This document shows, one piece after another, positions 35,728 through 42,693 of a DNA stretch of 64,000 nt. Below the pieces are notes generated by a model. That model searched no databases and was not told where the DNA came from. It saw only the letters and a list, made by a program, of their open reading frames with translations. The stretch's first letter is position 1. Each line of letters opens with the position of its first letter. This DNA comes from M0027 sp021713415 (lineage in GTDB: Bacteria; Pseudomonadota; Gammaproteobacteria; Francisellales; Francisellaceae), in assembly GCA_021713415.1 (NCBI GenBank), contig JAKJJQ010000006.1, positions 25,975 through 89,974 on the forward strand, given 5' to 3'. The position numbers and the translations under genes are program-made.

Positions 35728-37407
35728 ATGCTAAATTCACTAAGTATTGATCATTTCGCTATTATTGAATCGGGACATATTCATTTTAATCATGGTATGA
35801 CTGTCATTACCGGAGAAACGGGTGCTGGTAAATCTATTTTACTTGATGCATTAGAATTAGCGCTTGGTGCTCGATGTGATAAAGCACTTTTAAATGAAAA
35901 AGAGAAAACAACCATTACTGCAGTCTTTGATATACAATCAATACAAATTGCAAAAAAATGGCTTAAAGACAGTGAACTTAATACTAATAATGATGAATGT
36001 ATTTTAAGGCGCGTATTAAAAAAAGATGGTTTATCCAAAGCCTATATTAATGGATTTCCTGTAACATTATCTCAAGTTAAAAACTTATCAAGACTGTTAA
36101 TTGGCATTTATGGCCAACATGCACATTATGATTTATTAAGTCCGAAAGAGCAGCTAATTAAATTAGATACTTATATGAATGAACCTAAATTAGTCGACTC
36201 AGTTAAATCAAATTTTCATGCAATTGGATTAATCAACAAAGAACTTAATAAACTCTATTTAAAGCAAAAACAGGCAGAAACTGAACAATCATTATTAGCT
36301 TATCAATTAAATGAACTAGATGAACTATCACTTAATGCTGATGAAATTGAAACACTTAATCAACGCCAAAATGAGTTAGCACATGCTACAGAGCAACTCG
36401 ATAAGCTACATCATATCTGCACTAATTTATATGAAAATGATGAAAACTTAATTGGCCAATTAGATGAAATTATTTATTCACTTTCTCAAGCAAATTTCAA
36501 TCAAAAAGCCATTGAAAGCCCGCTACAAATGCTTGAACAAGCAAATTTACTCATTAAAGAAGCTTATGCTGAACTCAATCAATTAAAAAATAATATTGAG
36601 ATTAATCCTGAAGCATTAGAAACCATCAATGAACGCCTTTCACAAATCCATAATATTGCCAGAAAACATAAAATAGATATTCATCAACTTTACGATCATC
36701 AAAATCAGTTACAAAATCGTCTCAATCAACTAAATACCATTGATAACGAAATTAAACAGTTACTAGATAAAAGAACACAAGCAGAAAATGAATATGACAA
36801 GGCTGCTAACGTACTTTCTGATAAACGTAGAAATGCTGCCAGATCATTTGCAAAACGAACGAAAGATCATATACGCAAGTTAAATATCCCAAAAGCAGAA
36901 TTTGAAATTATCTTTACACCTTTAAGTGACCGAAATGAAACTGGTATAGAAAACTGTGAGTTTATGATCTCATTTAATCAAGGGCAGCCTTTAATGCCAA
37001 TTCAAAAAATTGCATCAGGTGGTGAACTATCACGCATTGGATTAACTATTAATGTCATTGCTTCTGAAAAAGTAGCCCCACCTACTTTAATATTTGATGA
37101 AGTTGATGTTGGTATTAGTGGTGCAACTGCTGAAATCGTTGGTCAGTTACTATCAATTTTATCTAAAAAAGCGCAAATTTTATGTATTACACATCAAGCA
37201 CAAGTTGCATCACAAGGCCATCAACATTTGCATGTTTATAAAAAACAAACAAATAATAAAACACGTTCTTTTATTAAAGAACTAGATAAAGATGAACGCA
37301 TTAAAGCCATAGCTAATATTATTGGTGGTGTTGATTTAACGAACCAAACCATTGCCCATGCTAAAGAGATGATTGATAAATTTTCAGATCAAACCAACCC
37401 AAAATGA
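35728..37407 (+). CDS. recN: DNA repair protein RecN
   Basis: 559 aa SMC-like ATPase of double-strand-break repair. Walker A GETGAGKSILLDALELALGAR at about 30, a long coiled-coil middle (about 150-370), then the ABC signature IASGGELSRIGL, Walker B LIFDEVDVGIS and the His-loop ITHQAQVA. Complete. RecN is usually SOS-induced; I could not find a clear LexA site in the 337 bp upstream. Confidence 0.96.
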   Translation: MLNSLSIDHFAIIESGHIHFNHGMTVITGETGAGKSILLDALELALGARCDKALLNEKEKTTITAVFDIQSIQIAKKWLKDSELNTNNDECILRRVLKKDGLSKAYINGFPVTLSQVKNLSRLLIGIYGQHAHYDLLSPKEQLIKLDTYMNEPKLVDSVKSNFHAIGLINKELNKLYLKQKQAETEQSLLAYQLNELDELSLNADEIETLNQRQNELAHATEQLDKLHHICTNLYENDENLIGQLDEIIYSLSQANFNQKAIESPLQMLEQANLLIKEAYAELNQLKNNIEINPEALETINERLSQIHNIARKHKIDIHQLYDHQNQLQNRLNQLNTIDNEIKQLLDKRTQAENEYDKAANVLSDKRRNAARSFAKRTKDHIRKLNIPKAEFEIIFTPLSDRNETGIENCEFMISFNQGQPLMPIQKIASGGELSRIGLTINVIASEKVAPPTLIFDEVDVGISGATAEIVGQLLSILSKKAQILCITHQAQVASQGHQHLHVYKKQTNNKTRSFIKELDKDERIKAIANIIGGVDLTNQTIAHAKEMIDKFSDQTNPK

Positions 37408-37484
37408 ATCACTCTGTGCTACAATACGCCGATAGAATACAAATAAAAATTTATCTTAAACTTAATACTATATAAGGTTTATCT

Positions 37485-38849
37485 ATGCATTATGATACCA
37501 TTGTTATCGGAAGTGGCCCAGCGGGTGAAGGTGCTGCACTGAAATTGGCAAAGTCTGGTAAAAATGTTGCAATCATTGAAGAGAAACGCTCGGTTGGTGG
37601 CAACTGCATACACCGTGGCACCATTCCTTCAAAAGCATTACGTCATGCAGTAAAAGAATATGCATTTCACTCTAAATACCATGACTTTAGCTACACACAA
37701 ATGCTTGAAAGCGCAAAAGAAGTTATCAAACAACAAGTTGAATTACGAGTTGGCTTTTATAAGCGTAATGATGTGACAATGCACCATGGCCATGCACAGT
37801 TTATTGATGCCAATACAATTCTAGTTACTGCCGATGATCATCAAACTGAGACATTAATAGCCGATAGCTTTGTTATTGCAACTGGCTCGCGTCCTTATCG
37901 ACCTGAAGGTGTTGATTTTGATCACCCAAGAATATTAGACAGTGATAAAGTACTTAACTTAAAAGAAAGCCCTAAGAGTATTACCATTTATGGTGCTGGT
38001 GTCATTGGTTGTGAATATGCTTCTATTTTTAGAACGCTAAAAATGCGTGTCAATCTAATTAATACACGCGGTCAATTATTATCTTTTTTAGATGATGAGA
38101 TTATTGATGCTTTAAGTTATCACTTAAGAGAACAAGGCGTTAGAATTCGTCATAATGAATCTTATAAATCTATTGTTGCTGATGATCATGGCGTTACTCT
38201 AACTTTAAAGTCCAATAAAGTAATCCACTCAGACTACTTTTTATTTGCTCAAGGTAGAACAGGTAATACAGATCATATGGGATTAGAAAAAATTCATATC
38301 AAAACTGACTCCCGGGGTTCTGTAGAGGTTAATGAAAACTACCAAACATTAAATCACTCACACATCTACGCTGTTGGTGATGTGGTTGGTTATCCATCTC
38401 TAGCATCTGCTGCCTTTGATCAAGGTCGTTTTGCCGCAACGCATATTTTAGAAGGCCATTGCGACGCACATTTAGTTAAAGACATACCAACAGGTATTTA
38501 CACACTGCCAGAAATATCTTCAGTTGGTAAAACTGAAAAAGAATTAACCGCTGAAAAAATACCCTACGAAATTGGTCACTCCTTCTTTAAAGATTTAGCC
38601 AGAGCACAAATTGCTGGTAGAAAAACTGGTATGTTAAAGATTTTGTTTCACAGAGAGAGTTTAAAAATTCTTGGTATTCATTGCTTTGGCAATCAAGCAT
38701 CTGAAATTATTCATATTGGCCAAGCAATTATGTCACAAAAAGGTAAGGCTAATACATTAATGTACTTTGTTAATACTACCTTTAACTATCCAACAATGGC
38801 TGAAGCCTATCGTGTTGCTGCATTAAATGGTTTAAATCGGTTGTATTAG
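37485..38849 (+). CDS. sthA: soluble pyridine nucleotide transhydrogenase
   Basis: 454 aa flavoprotein that passes hydride between NADPH and NAD. FAD-binding IVIGSGPAGEGAALKLAKSG, the SthA active-site stretch GGNCIHRGTIPSKALRHAV with only one of the two redox Cys of lipoamide dehydrogenases, NAD-binding YGAGVIGCEYASIF, and IYAVGDVVGYPSLASAAFDQG. The single Cys and the SKALRHA run separate SthA from Lpd and glutathione reductase. ATG follows an AAGG site. Confidence 0.92.
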   Translation: MHYDTIVIGSGPAGEGAALKLAKSGKNVAIIEEKRSVGGNCIHRGTIPSKALRHAVKEYAFHSKYHDFSYTQMLESAKEVIKQQVELRVGFYKRNDVTMHHGHAQFIDANTILVTADDHQTETLIADSFVIATGSRPYRPEGVDFDHPRILDSDKVLNLKESPKSITIYGAGVIGCEYASIFRTLKMRVNLINTRGQLLSFLDDEIIDALSYHLREQGVRIRHNESYKSIVADDHGVTLTLKSNKVIHSDYFLFAQGRTGNTDHMGLEKIHIKTDSRGSVEVNENYQTLNHSHIYAVGDVVGYPSLASAAFDQGRFAATHILEGHCDAHLVKDIPTGIYTLPEISSVGKTEKELTAEKIPYEIGHSFFKDLARAQIAGRKTGMLKILFHRESLKILGIHCFGNQASEIIHIGQAIMSQKGKANTLMYFVNTTFNYPTMAEAYRVAALNGLNRLY

Positions 38850-38916
38850 ATCCTATTGATCTTTCAATTAATACTGATTATCTAACAAGAAAAACCTCAC
38901 GCAAATTCATACCATT

Positions 38917-38943
38917 TGTAGAGACGTCGATTTATCGCGTCTC
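38917..38943. repeat. dispersed palindromic repeat, copy 1
   Basis: TGTAGAGACGTCGATTTATC followed by GCGTCTC. The arms GAGACG(T)CGAT and ATCGCGTCTC pair around TT. It lies between the convergent ends of sthA and the ankyrin gene. Shares its core and the TGTAGAG flank with the copies at 40783 and 44659 (those in opposite orientation). Confidence 0.7.
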
Positions 38944-38993
38944 GGTATTAACTATATGTTTTTTATATTTTTTTTCAATTATCGATCTTTGTA

Positions 38994-39512
38994 TTATGAA
39001 ATAACGCAACTATAGCTTGTAGACTCTGGCACTGTATATGTATAAAAGGGTAGATTTTCTCTCTTCTGTTGACTTAATTCAATATTCTCACCATCTAATA
39101 TCTGTAGCATATCTTGGTCATCTTTTTGCTCTGCAAGTTGATAAGCGCTAATACTATCTCTTGAAAAATAATGTTTATTTGCGCCAGATTGTATTAAAAG
39201 CTTTGCTATCGAATAATTACCTTGATTAACCGCTAAAAATAGCGCTGTTTGACCATTTTGATTGGTAAAGTTCAAATAATGGCCACCATCCATTTCAGCC
39301 ATCTTGTTTAATAGTCCTTGCACAAGCAATTGAGAATTTGTTAAAACAGCTAAATGTAATAGCGTATGACCAAATTGATCTTTAATATAAAGATCTGCAT
39401 TACTTATATAGTCTTGTAGCTTCTTTAGCGCATCCTCTTCAGATACGGTTGGATTTTTAAATAGTTGAATCATTCGCATTGTTGCTTCGGATGACATCAT
39501 AAAACTAGGCAT
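38994..39512 (-). CDS. ankyrin-repeat protein with C-terminal CaaX box (candidate effector)
   Basis: 172 aa. Residues about 45-75 (DQFGHTLLHLAVLTNSQLLV), 85-115 (NQNGQTALFLAVNQGNYSIA then KLLIQSGANK) and 115-140 (SAYQLAEQKDDQDMLQIL) are ankyrin repeats. The protein ends in Cys-Val-Ile-Ser followed by the stop, a textbook CaaX motif with a terminal Ser that favours farnesylation by host enzymes. Bacteria lack CaaX prenylation, so the motif makes sense only in a eukaryotic cell, as with Legionella AnkB (ankyrin plus CaaX). No F-box is seen in the N-terminus. Stand-alone gene on the minus strand, flanked by dispersed repeats. Confidence 0.75.
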   Translation of the reverse strand: MPSFMMSSEATMRMIQLFKNPTVSEEDALKKLQDYISNADLYIKDQFGHTLLHLAVLTNSQLLVQGLLNKMAEMDGGHYLNFTNQNGQTALFLAVNQGNYSIAKLLIQSGANKHYFSRDSISAYQLAEQKDDQDMLQILDGENIELSQQKRENLPFYTYTVPESTSYSCVIS

Positions 39513-39618
39513 GTTACTCCCTTAACTACCTAAGTTAATTATACAAAAAACATCTTATGATTTTGAATGATTATTTGCTAGCTTGATATAAGATTAACTC
39601 AAGCTATTTTTAACCCTA

Positions 39619-39640
39619 AATGCGATAAATCGCGTTTCTA
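39619..39640. repeat. dispersed palindromic repeat, copy 2 (short)
   Basis: AAATGCGATAAATCGCGTTT: arms AAAxGCGAT and ATCGCxTTT around AA. It overlaps the TAG stop of the minus-strand gene remnant at 39638-39808. The core GCGAT-AA-ATCGC matches the other copies but the outer GTAGAG flank is changed to TTTCTA. Confidence 0.55.
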
Positions 39641-39808
39641 TTCAATAATTTGTTCAATCTTATCACTATCTAATGCATCAATATATTCATCCAATGTCAC
39701 AATATCTAAACATGGAAAAGCACCTGTCTTTATTGTATTGCCACGTACTAGTTTTTTAGCACAAATAATTGCTGGTGTAGTAGGTATTTTTATTATCAAA
39801 CAAATTAA
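39638..39808 (-). pseudogene. C-terminal gene remnant, possibly saccharopine-dehydrogenase-like
   Basis: About 56 codons open on the minus strand, with no start codon and protein-like composition: TTPAIICAKKLVRG, NTIKTGAFPCLDIVTLDEYI, DALDSDKIEQIIE, then stop. The spacing A-x(3)-AKxLxxGxIxxxGAxPCxxxxxLxxYxxxL reminds me of the C-terminal end of saccharopine-dehydrogenase-like reductases, but this is weak. The upstream part of the gene is gone. The same DNA is also open on the plus strand (39738-39953). Most likely a deletion scar. Confidence 0.35.
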
Positions 39809-39953
39809 TTATAGAAATATCAAGACAACCCTAAAGCCATTTCGATATTATACTTTATTTCACCTATTAAATATTATTGTTATAGTCAGCTTATTAATTG
39901 TCATTTATATGATGGTAACAAAACTTCAAATGCAGTATCCTCAATTAAAATGA
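39738..39953 (+). CDS. small putative membrane protein or 3' remnant
   Basis: Up to 71 codons from a TTG with no good ribosome site. The second half is convincing as membrane protein: a basic stretch (RNIKTTLKPFRYY) then a hydrophobic helix (LLNIIVIVSLLIVIYMMV) and a short polar end. The first part overlaps the antisense remnant at 39638-39808, and only one of the two can be coding there. It ends 16 bp before the sterol-desaturase-like gene and could be the tail of a lost membrane gene. Confidence 0.3.
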   Translation: MPRTSFLAQIIAGVVGIFIIKQINYRNIKTTLKPFRYYTLFHLLNIIVIVSLLIVIYMMVTKLQMQYPQLK

Positions 39954-39969
39954 TGAATTGGAAATTTAA

Positions 39970-40767
39970 ATGCATTTATTAGATTATGAGATTTGGATTC
40001 GCTTAGGCGCATTTTTTAGTATTTTTGTCATTATGGGTATGTTAGAGATCATTATTCCAAAGCGTCAATTAGCAATTAAAAAACCAACACGTTGGTTTAA
40101 TAATATCACGATTGTCATTTTAAATAGTATTATCTTAAAAATTCTCTTTCCCACTGCAGCTATAGGGGTTGCATTATGGGCAAATTCACAACAATTTGGT
40201 TTATTTTATTATCTAAATCTACCCTTTTATCTATCAGTTATTCTATCTATTATTTTTTTAGATTTTGTCATTTATTTACAACATGTTATCTTTCATGCTC
40301 TACCGATTCTATGGCGCTTTCATCGTGTGCATCATATTGATCAAGATATTGATGTAACTACAGGTTTACGATTTCACCCAGGTGAGATTATTCTGTCATT
40401 ATTAATTAAATTTGCAGCTATTATATTTATTGGTGCGCCAGCTGTTAGTGTGCTTTTATTTGAAGTAATCTTAAATGCAACTTCAATGTTTAATCATAGT
40501 AATATTCATTTAAATCGCTTATTTGATAAATTACTCCGTAGTTTTATTGTAACTCCTGATATGCATCGTATTCATCATTCAGTCATTTTCAAAGAGACGA
40601 ATAGTAATTATGGTTTTAATCTATCGATATGGGATCGCCTATTTGGCACTTACCGCAAACAACCTAAAAAAGGCCATCAACAAATGCAAATTGGTCTAGC
40701 GCCTTATAGAAACCCACATCAAACACAAAAAATACTATCAATGCTTTGGTTTCCGTTTGTGAAATAA
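39970..40767 (+). CDS. sterol desaturase / fatty-acid hydroxylase superfamily membrane protein
   Basis: 265 aa, about five hydrophobic segments. The histidine clusters that bind the di-iron centre are present: QHVIFH, FHRVHHID, a later FNHSNIH and MHRIHHS. The family includes hydroxylases and desaturases of sterols, fatty acids, carotenoids and alkylglycerols. The substrate cannot be told. It ends in a gap holding repeat copy 3 and faces the convergent persulfide dioxygenase gene. Confidence 0.85.
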   Translation: MHLLDYEIWIRLGAFFSIFVIMGMLEIIIPKRQLAIKKPTRWFNNITIVILNSIILKILFPTAAIGVALWANSQQFGLFYYLNLPFYLSVILSIIFLDFVIYLQHVIFHALPILWRFHRVHHIDQDIDVTTGLRFHPGEIILSLLIKFAAIIFIGAPAVSVLLFEVILNATSMFNHSNIHLNRLFDKLLRSFIVTPDMHRIHHSVIFKETNSNYGFNLSIWDRLFGTYRKQPKKGHQQMQIGLAPYRNPHQTQKILSMLWFPFVK

Positions 40768-40782
40768 ATTCTATACTCTCTA

Positions 40783-40807
40783 AGGCGCGATGAATCGCGC
40801 CTCTACA
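40783..40807. repeat. dispersed palindromic repeat, copy 3
   Basis: AGGCGCGAT-GA-ATCGCGCCT, a perfect 9-bp stem, followed by CTACA. It sits in the 47-bp gap between the convergent stops of the sterol-desaturase-like gene and the MBL-fold gene. A 9-bp GC-rich stem in this place could end or protect both transcripts. Confidence 0.7.
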
Positions 40808-40814
40808 ACCCTAA

Positions 40815-41498
40815 CTATGCAAGACCACACTTTAGATTTAATGGTACTGCAACATCCATATATTTTGGATTTGCTAAATTTAAATTGTTCATAATTTCAG
40901 CATATTCATCAGCTGAATTCACTTGAAGCCTCGGATTAAAGTTTTTCTCTTCCCATATTGTACTTGAAGTACTTCCATTATAATCATGTGCGGGATAGAC
41001 AAGCGTATTTTCATCTAATCTAAATAATTTATTAGTAATGCTATCATACTGAACATAGGGACAACCATTTTGAAAATCCGTTCTTCCAGAGCCTCTAATC
41101 AATAATGTATCTCCCGTAAATACTTTATTATCAATTAAATAACTATATGAATCATCAGTATGTCCAGGTGTATAAATTGACTCTAATACAATGCCATCAA
41201 AATTCATTTTTTCAGCATCTTTTAATTTTAAAGAAACCAGTTCTGCTTGAGCTTTTTCGCCCATAATAGATAAGCAATCAGTCTTTTGAGCAAGTGTACC
41301 AATTGCTGTAATATGATCGGCATGTACATGCGTATCAATTGCTGCGACTAATTTTAGTTTTAGTTCTCTAAATAACTGAAGATACTGTTTGATGTTTTCT
41401 TTAACCGGGTCAATAATAATTGCCTCTCTACCAATATCAGATGCTAAAAGATATGTATAAGTACAAGTTTCTCTATCAAATAATTGCCTAAATATCAT
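40815..41498 (-). CDS. persulfide dioxygenase (ETHE1-like metallo-beta-lactamase fold)
   Basis: 227 aa from the ATG at 41498, which has GGAG 9 bases upstream; 7 further codons are open to 41519. Metal-binding motif DTHVHADHITA, then YTPGHTDDSYSYL, FTGDTLLIRGSGRTDFQNG and VYPAHDYNG. The RGSGRTDFQ stretch and single-domain size fit ETHE1-type enzymes, which oxidise glutathione persulfide to sulfite. No rhodanese or sulfide:quinone reductase is next to it. Divergent from the RNase T2 gene. Confidence 0.85.
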   Translation of the reverse strand: MIFRQLFDRETCTYTYLLASDIGREAIIIDPVKENIKQYLQLFRELKLKLVAAIDTHVHADHITAIGTLAQKTDCLSIMGEKAQAELVSLKLKDAEKMNFDGIVLESIYTPGHTDDSYSYLIDNKVFTGDTLLIRGSGRTDFQNGCPYVQYDSITNKLFRLDENTLVYPAHDYNGSTSSTIWEEKNFNPRLQVNSADEYAEIMNNLNLANPKYMDVAVPLNLKCGLA

Positions 41499-41563
41499 CC
41501 CTAACCACTCCAATAACATTGTATTAATTTCAAAATTAATATGAACTTGAAATTAACATATTG

Positions 41564-41621
41564 CAAATGATATGTCTTTGAAAAACAATTTGACAAATGA
41601 TACGCATCACCGTATCGTCAA
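41564..41621. promoter_or_regulatory. operator-like repeats between persulfide dioxygenase and RNase T2 genes
   Basis: Two direct copies of CAAATGATA[TC]G (41564-41574 and 41594-41604) and an interrupted inverted repeat TTGAC-(4)-GATACG-(6)-CGTATC-GTCAA (41590-41621). They lie in the 160-bp divergent gap, where a regulator could act on either gene. No known regulator is assigned. Confidence 0.35.
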
Positions 41622-41658
41622 CTTAATTTAATTATTTCATCAGAAAGGAATTTAACCG

Positions 41659-42660
41659 ATGAAATGCTTTAAAAATTATACCTCTATCATACAAATAGCG
41701 CTAATTAGCGTTACGTTTATTCCGCTTAATATCAATGCATCCCCCTTATCTGGTACATTTGATGTCACAGCTGAATCTTGTCCCGCCTACGTATCAAAAA
41801 ATAAACAAACAAACCCAGGAGATATCACTATCTCCAAAGGTGAAACATATGATATTACTGAAGGTAATACTGACGAAAACCCATCCTGGTATCGCTTATA
41901 TATTGCTAATGCACCTGAAAGTACTTTACGCTGGGTTAGTCAATCTTGTGGTATTGCACATGTTGATCCAACTTCAAGCTGTGTACAGCAACCCGGTAAA
42001 GCAGATAACTATGTACTCGCTTTAAGCTGGCAAAGTGGTTTTTGTCAAACTTATGGTTACAAACAAGGTAAACCTGAATGTTTAGATTTTCCAAAAGATA
42101 ATTATAATGCAACACATTTTAGTCTGCATGGCTTATGGCCCAATCAAAATGCTTGTGGTACTAATTATGGTTTTTGCAATACAAAAAAAGAAAGTAGTTT
42201 TTGTGATTACAATCCATTACAACTTGATGATGATACCTCAACTAATCTATTACGATTGATGCCAAGTTATGCACATGGTTCATGCCTTGAACGTTATGAG
42301 TGGAATAAACATGGTAGTTGCCAATTACTCAATCAAAATGACTATTATGATCAAGCTATCGAACTAATTGATGAAATCAACAATTCAAAAAACTTAATGC
42401 TATTTATTGATAGCCACATCGGTAAATCTATGACAATTTCTGAATTTAACAATGAGTTTGATCAAGCATTTGGAAAAGGTGCCAGTGACAAAATCTATCT
42501 TGGTTGTCAGAATAATATGTTAGTTGATGTCTATGTCAATCTACCATTACTCAATGGTATTAATTTACCACATCTAGCTGAATTATTACCATTAGCTAAT
42601 CATGCAAAAAATGATAATTGCCCTGAAACATTCATGATTTCTGACTTTCATACAAGCTAG
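41659..42660 (+). CDS. secreted ribonuclease of the T2 family
   Basis: 333 aa. Signal peptide (IIQIALISVTFIPLNINASP). Catalytic motifs CAS I HFSLHGLWPN and CAS II RYEWNKHGSC, each with its His, are intact. An N-terminal Cys-containing segment of about 75 residues (CPAYVSKNKQTNPGDI, WYRLYIANAP, LRWVSQSCG) precedes the T2 domain, as in RNase I-like proteins of other intracellular gammaproteobacteria. The enzyme cuts RNA to 2',3'-cyclic nucleotides in the periplasm or outside the cell. 33 bp before cpdB; the pair makes a complete RNA-salvage step. Confidence 0.9.
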   Translation: MKCFKNYTSIIQIALISVTFIPLNINASPLSGTFDVTAESCPAYVSKNKQTNPGDITISKGETYDITEGNTDENPSWYRLYIANAPESTLRWVSQSCGIAHVDPTSSCVQQPGKADNYVLALSWQSGFCQTYGYKQGKPECLDFPKDNYNATHFSLHGLWPNQNACGTNYGFCNTKKESSFCDYNPLQLDDDTSTNLLRLMPSYAHGSCLERYEWNKHGSCQLLNQNDYYDQAIELIDEINNSKNLMLFIDSHIGKSMTISEFNNEFDQAFGKGASDKIYLGCQNNMLVDVYVNLPLLNGINLPHLAELLPLANHAKNDNCPETFMISDFHTS

Positions 42661-42693
42661 CTTCAATACTTTTAAAAAGGAATAAATATCAAT

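Noticed and set aside
37485..38849. Lipoamide dehydrogenase or glutathione reductase for the flavoprotein
   Set aside because: Only one Cys is present at the redox site and SKALRHAV follows, both typical of SthA; no 2-oxo-acid dehydrogenase genes are near.
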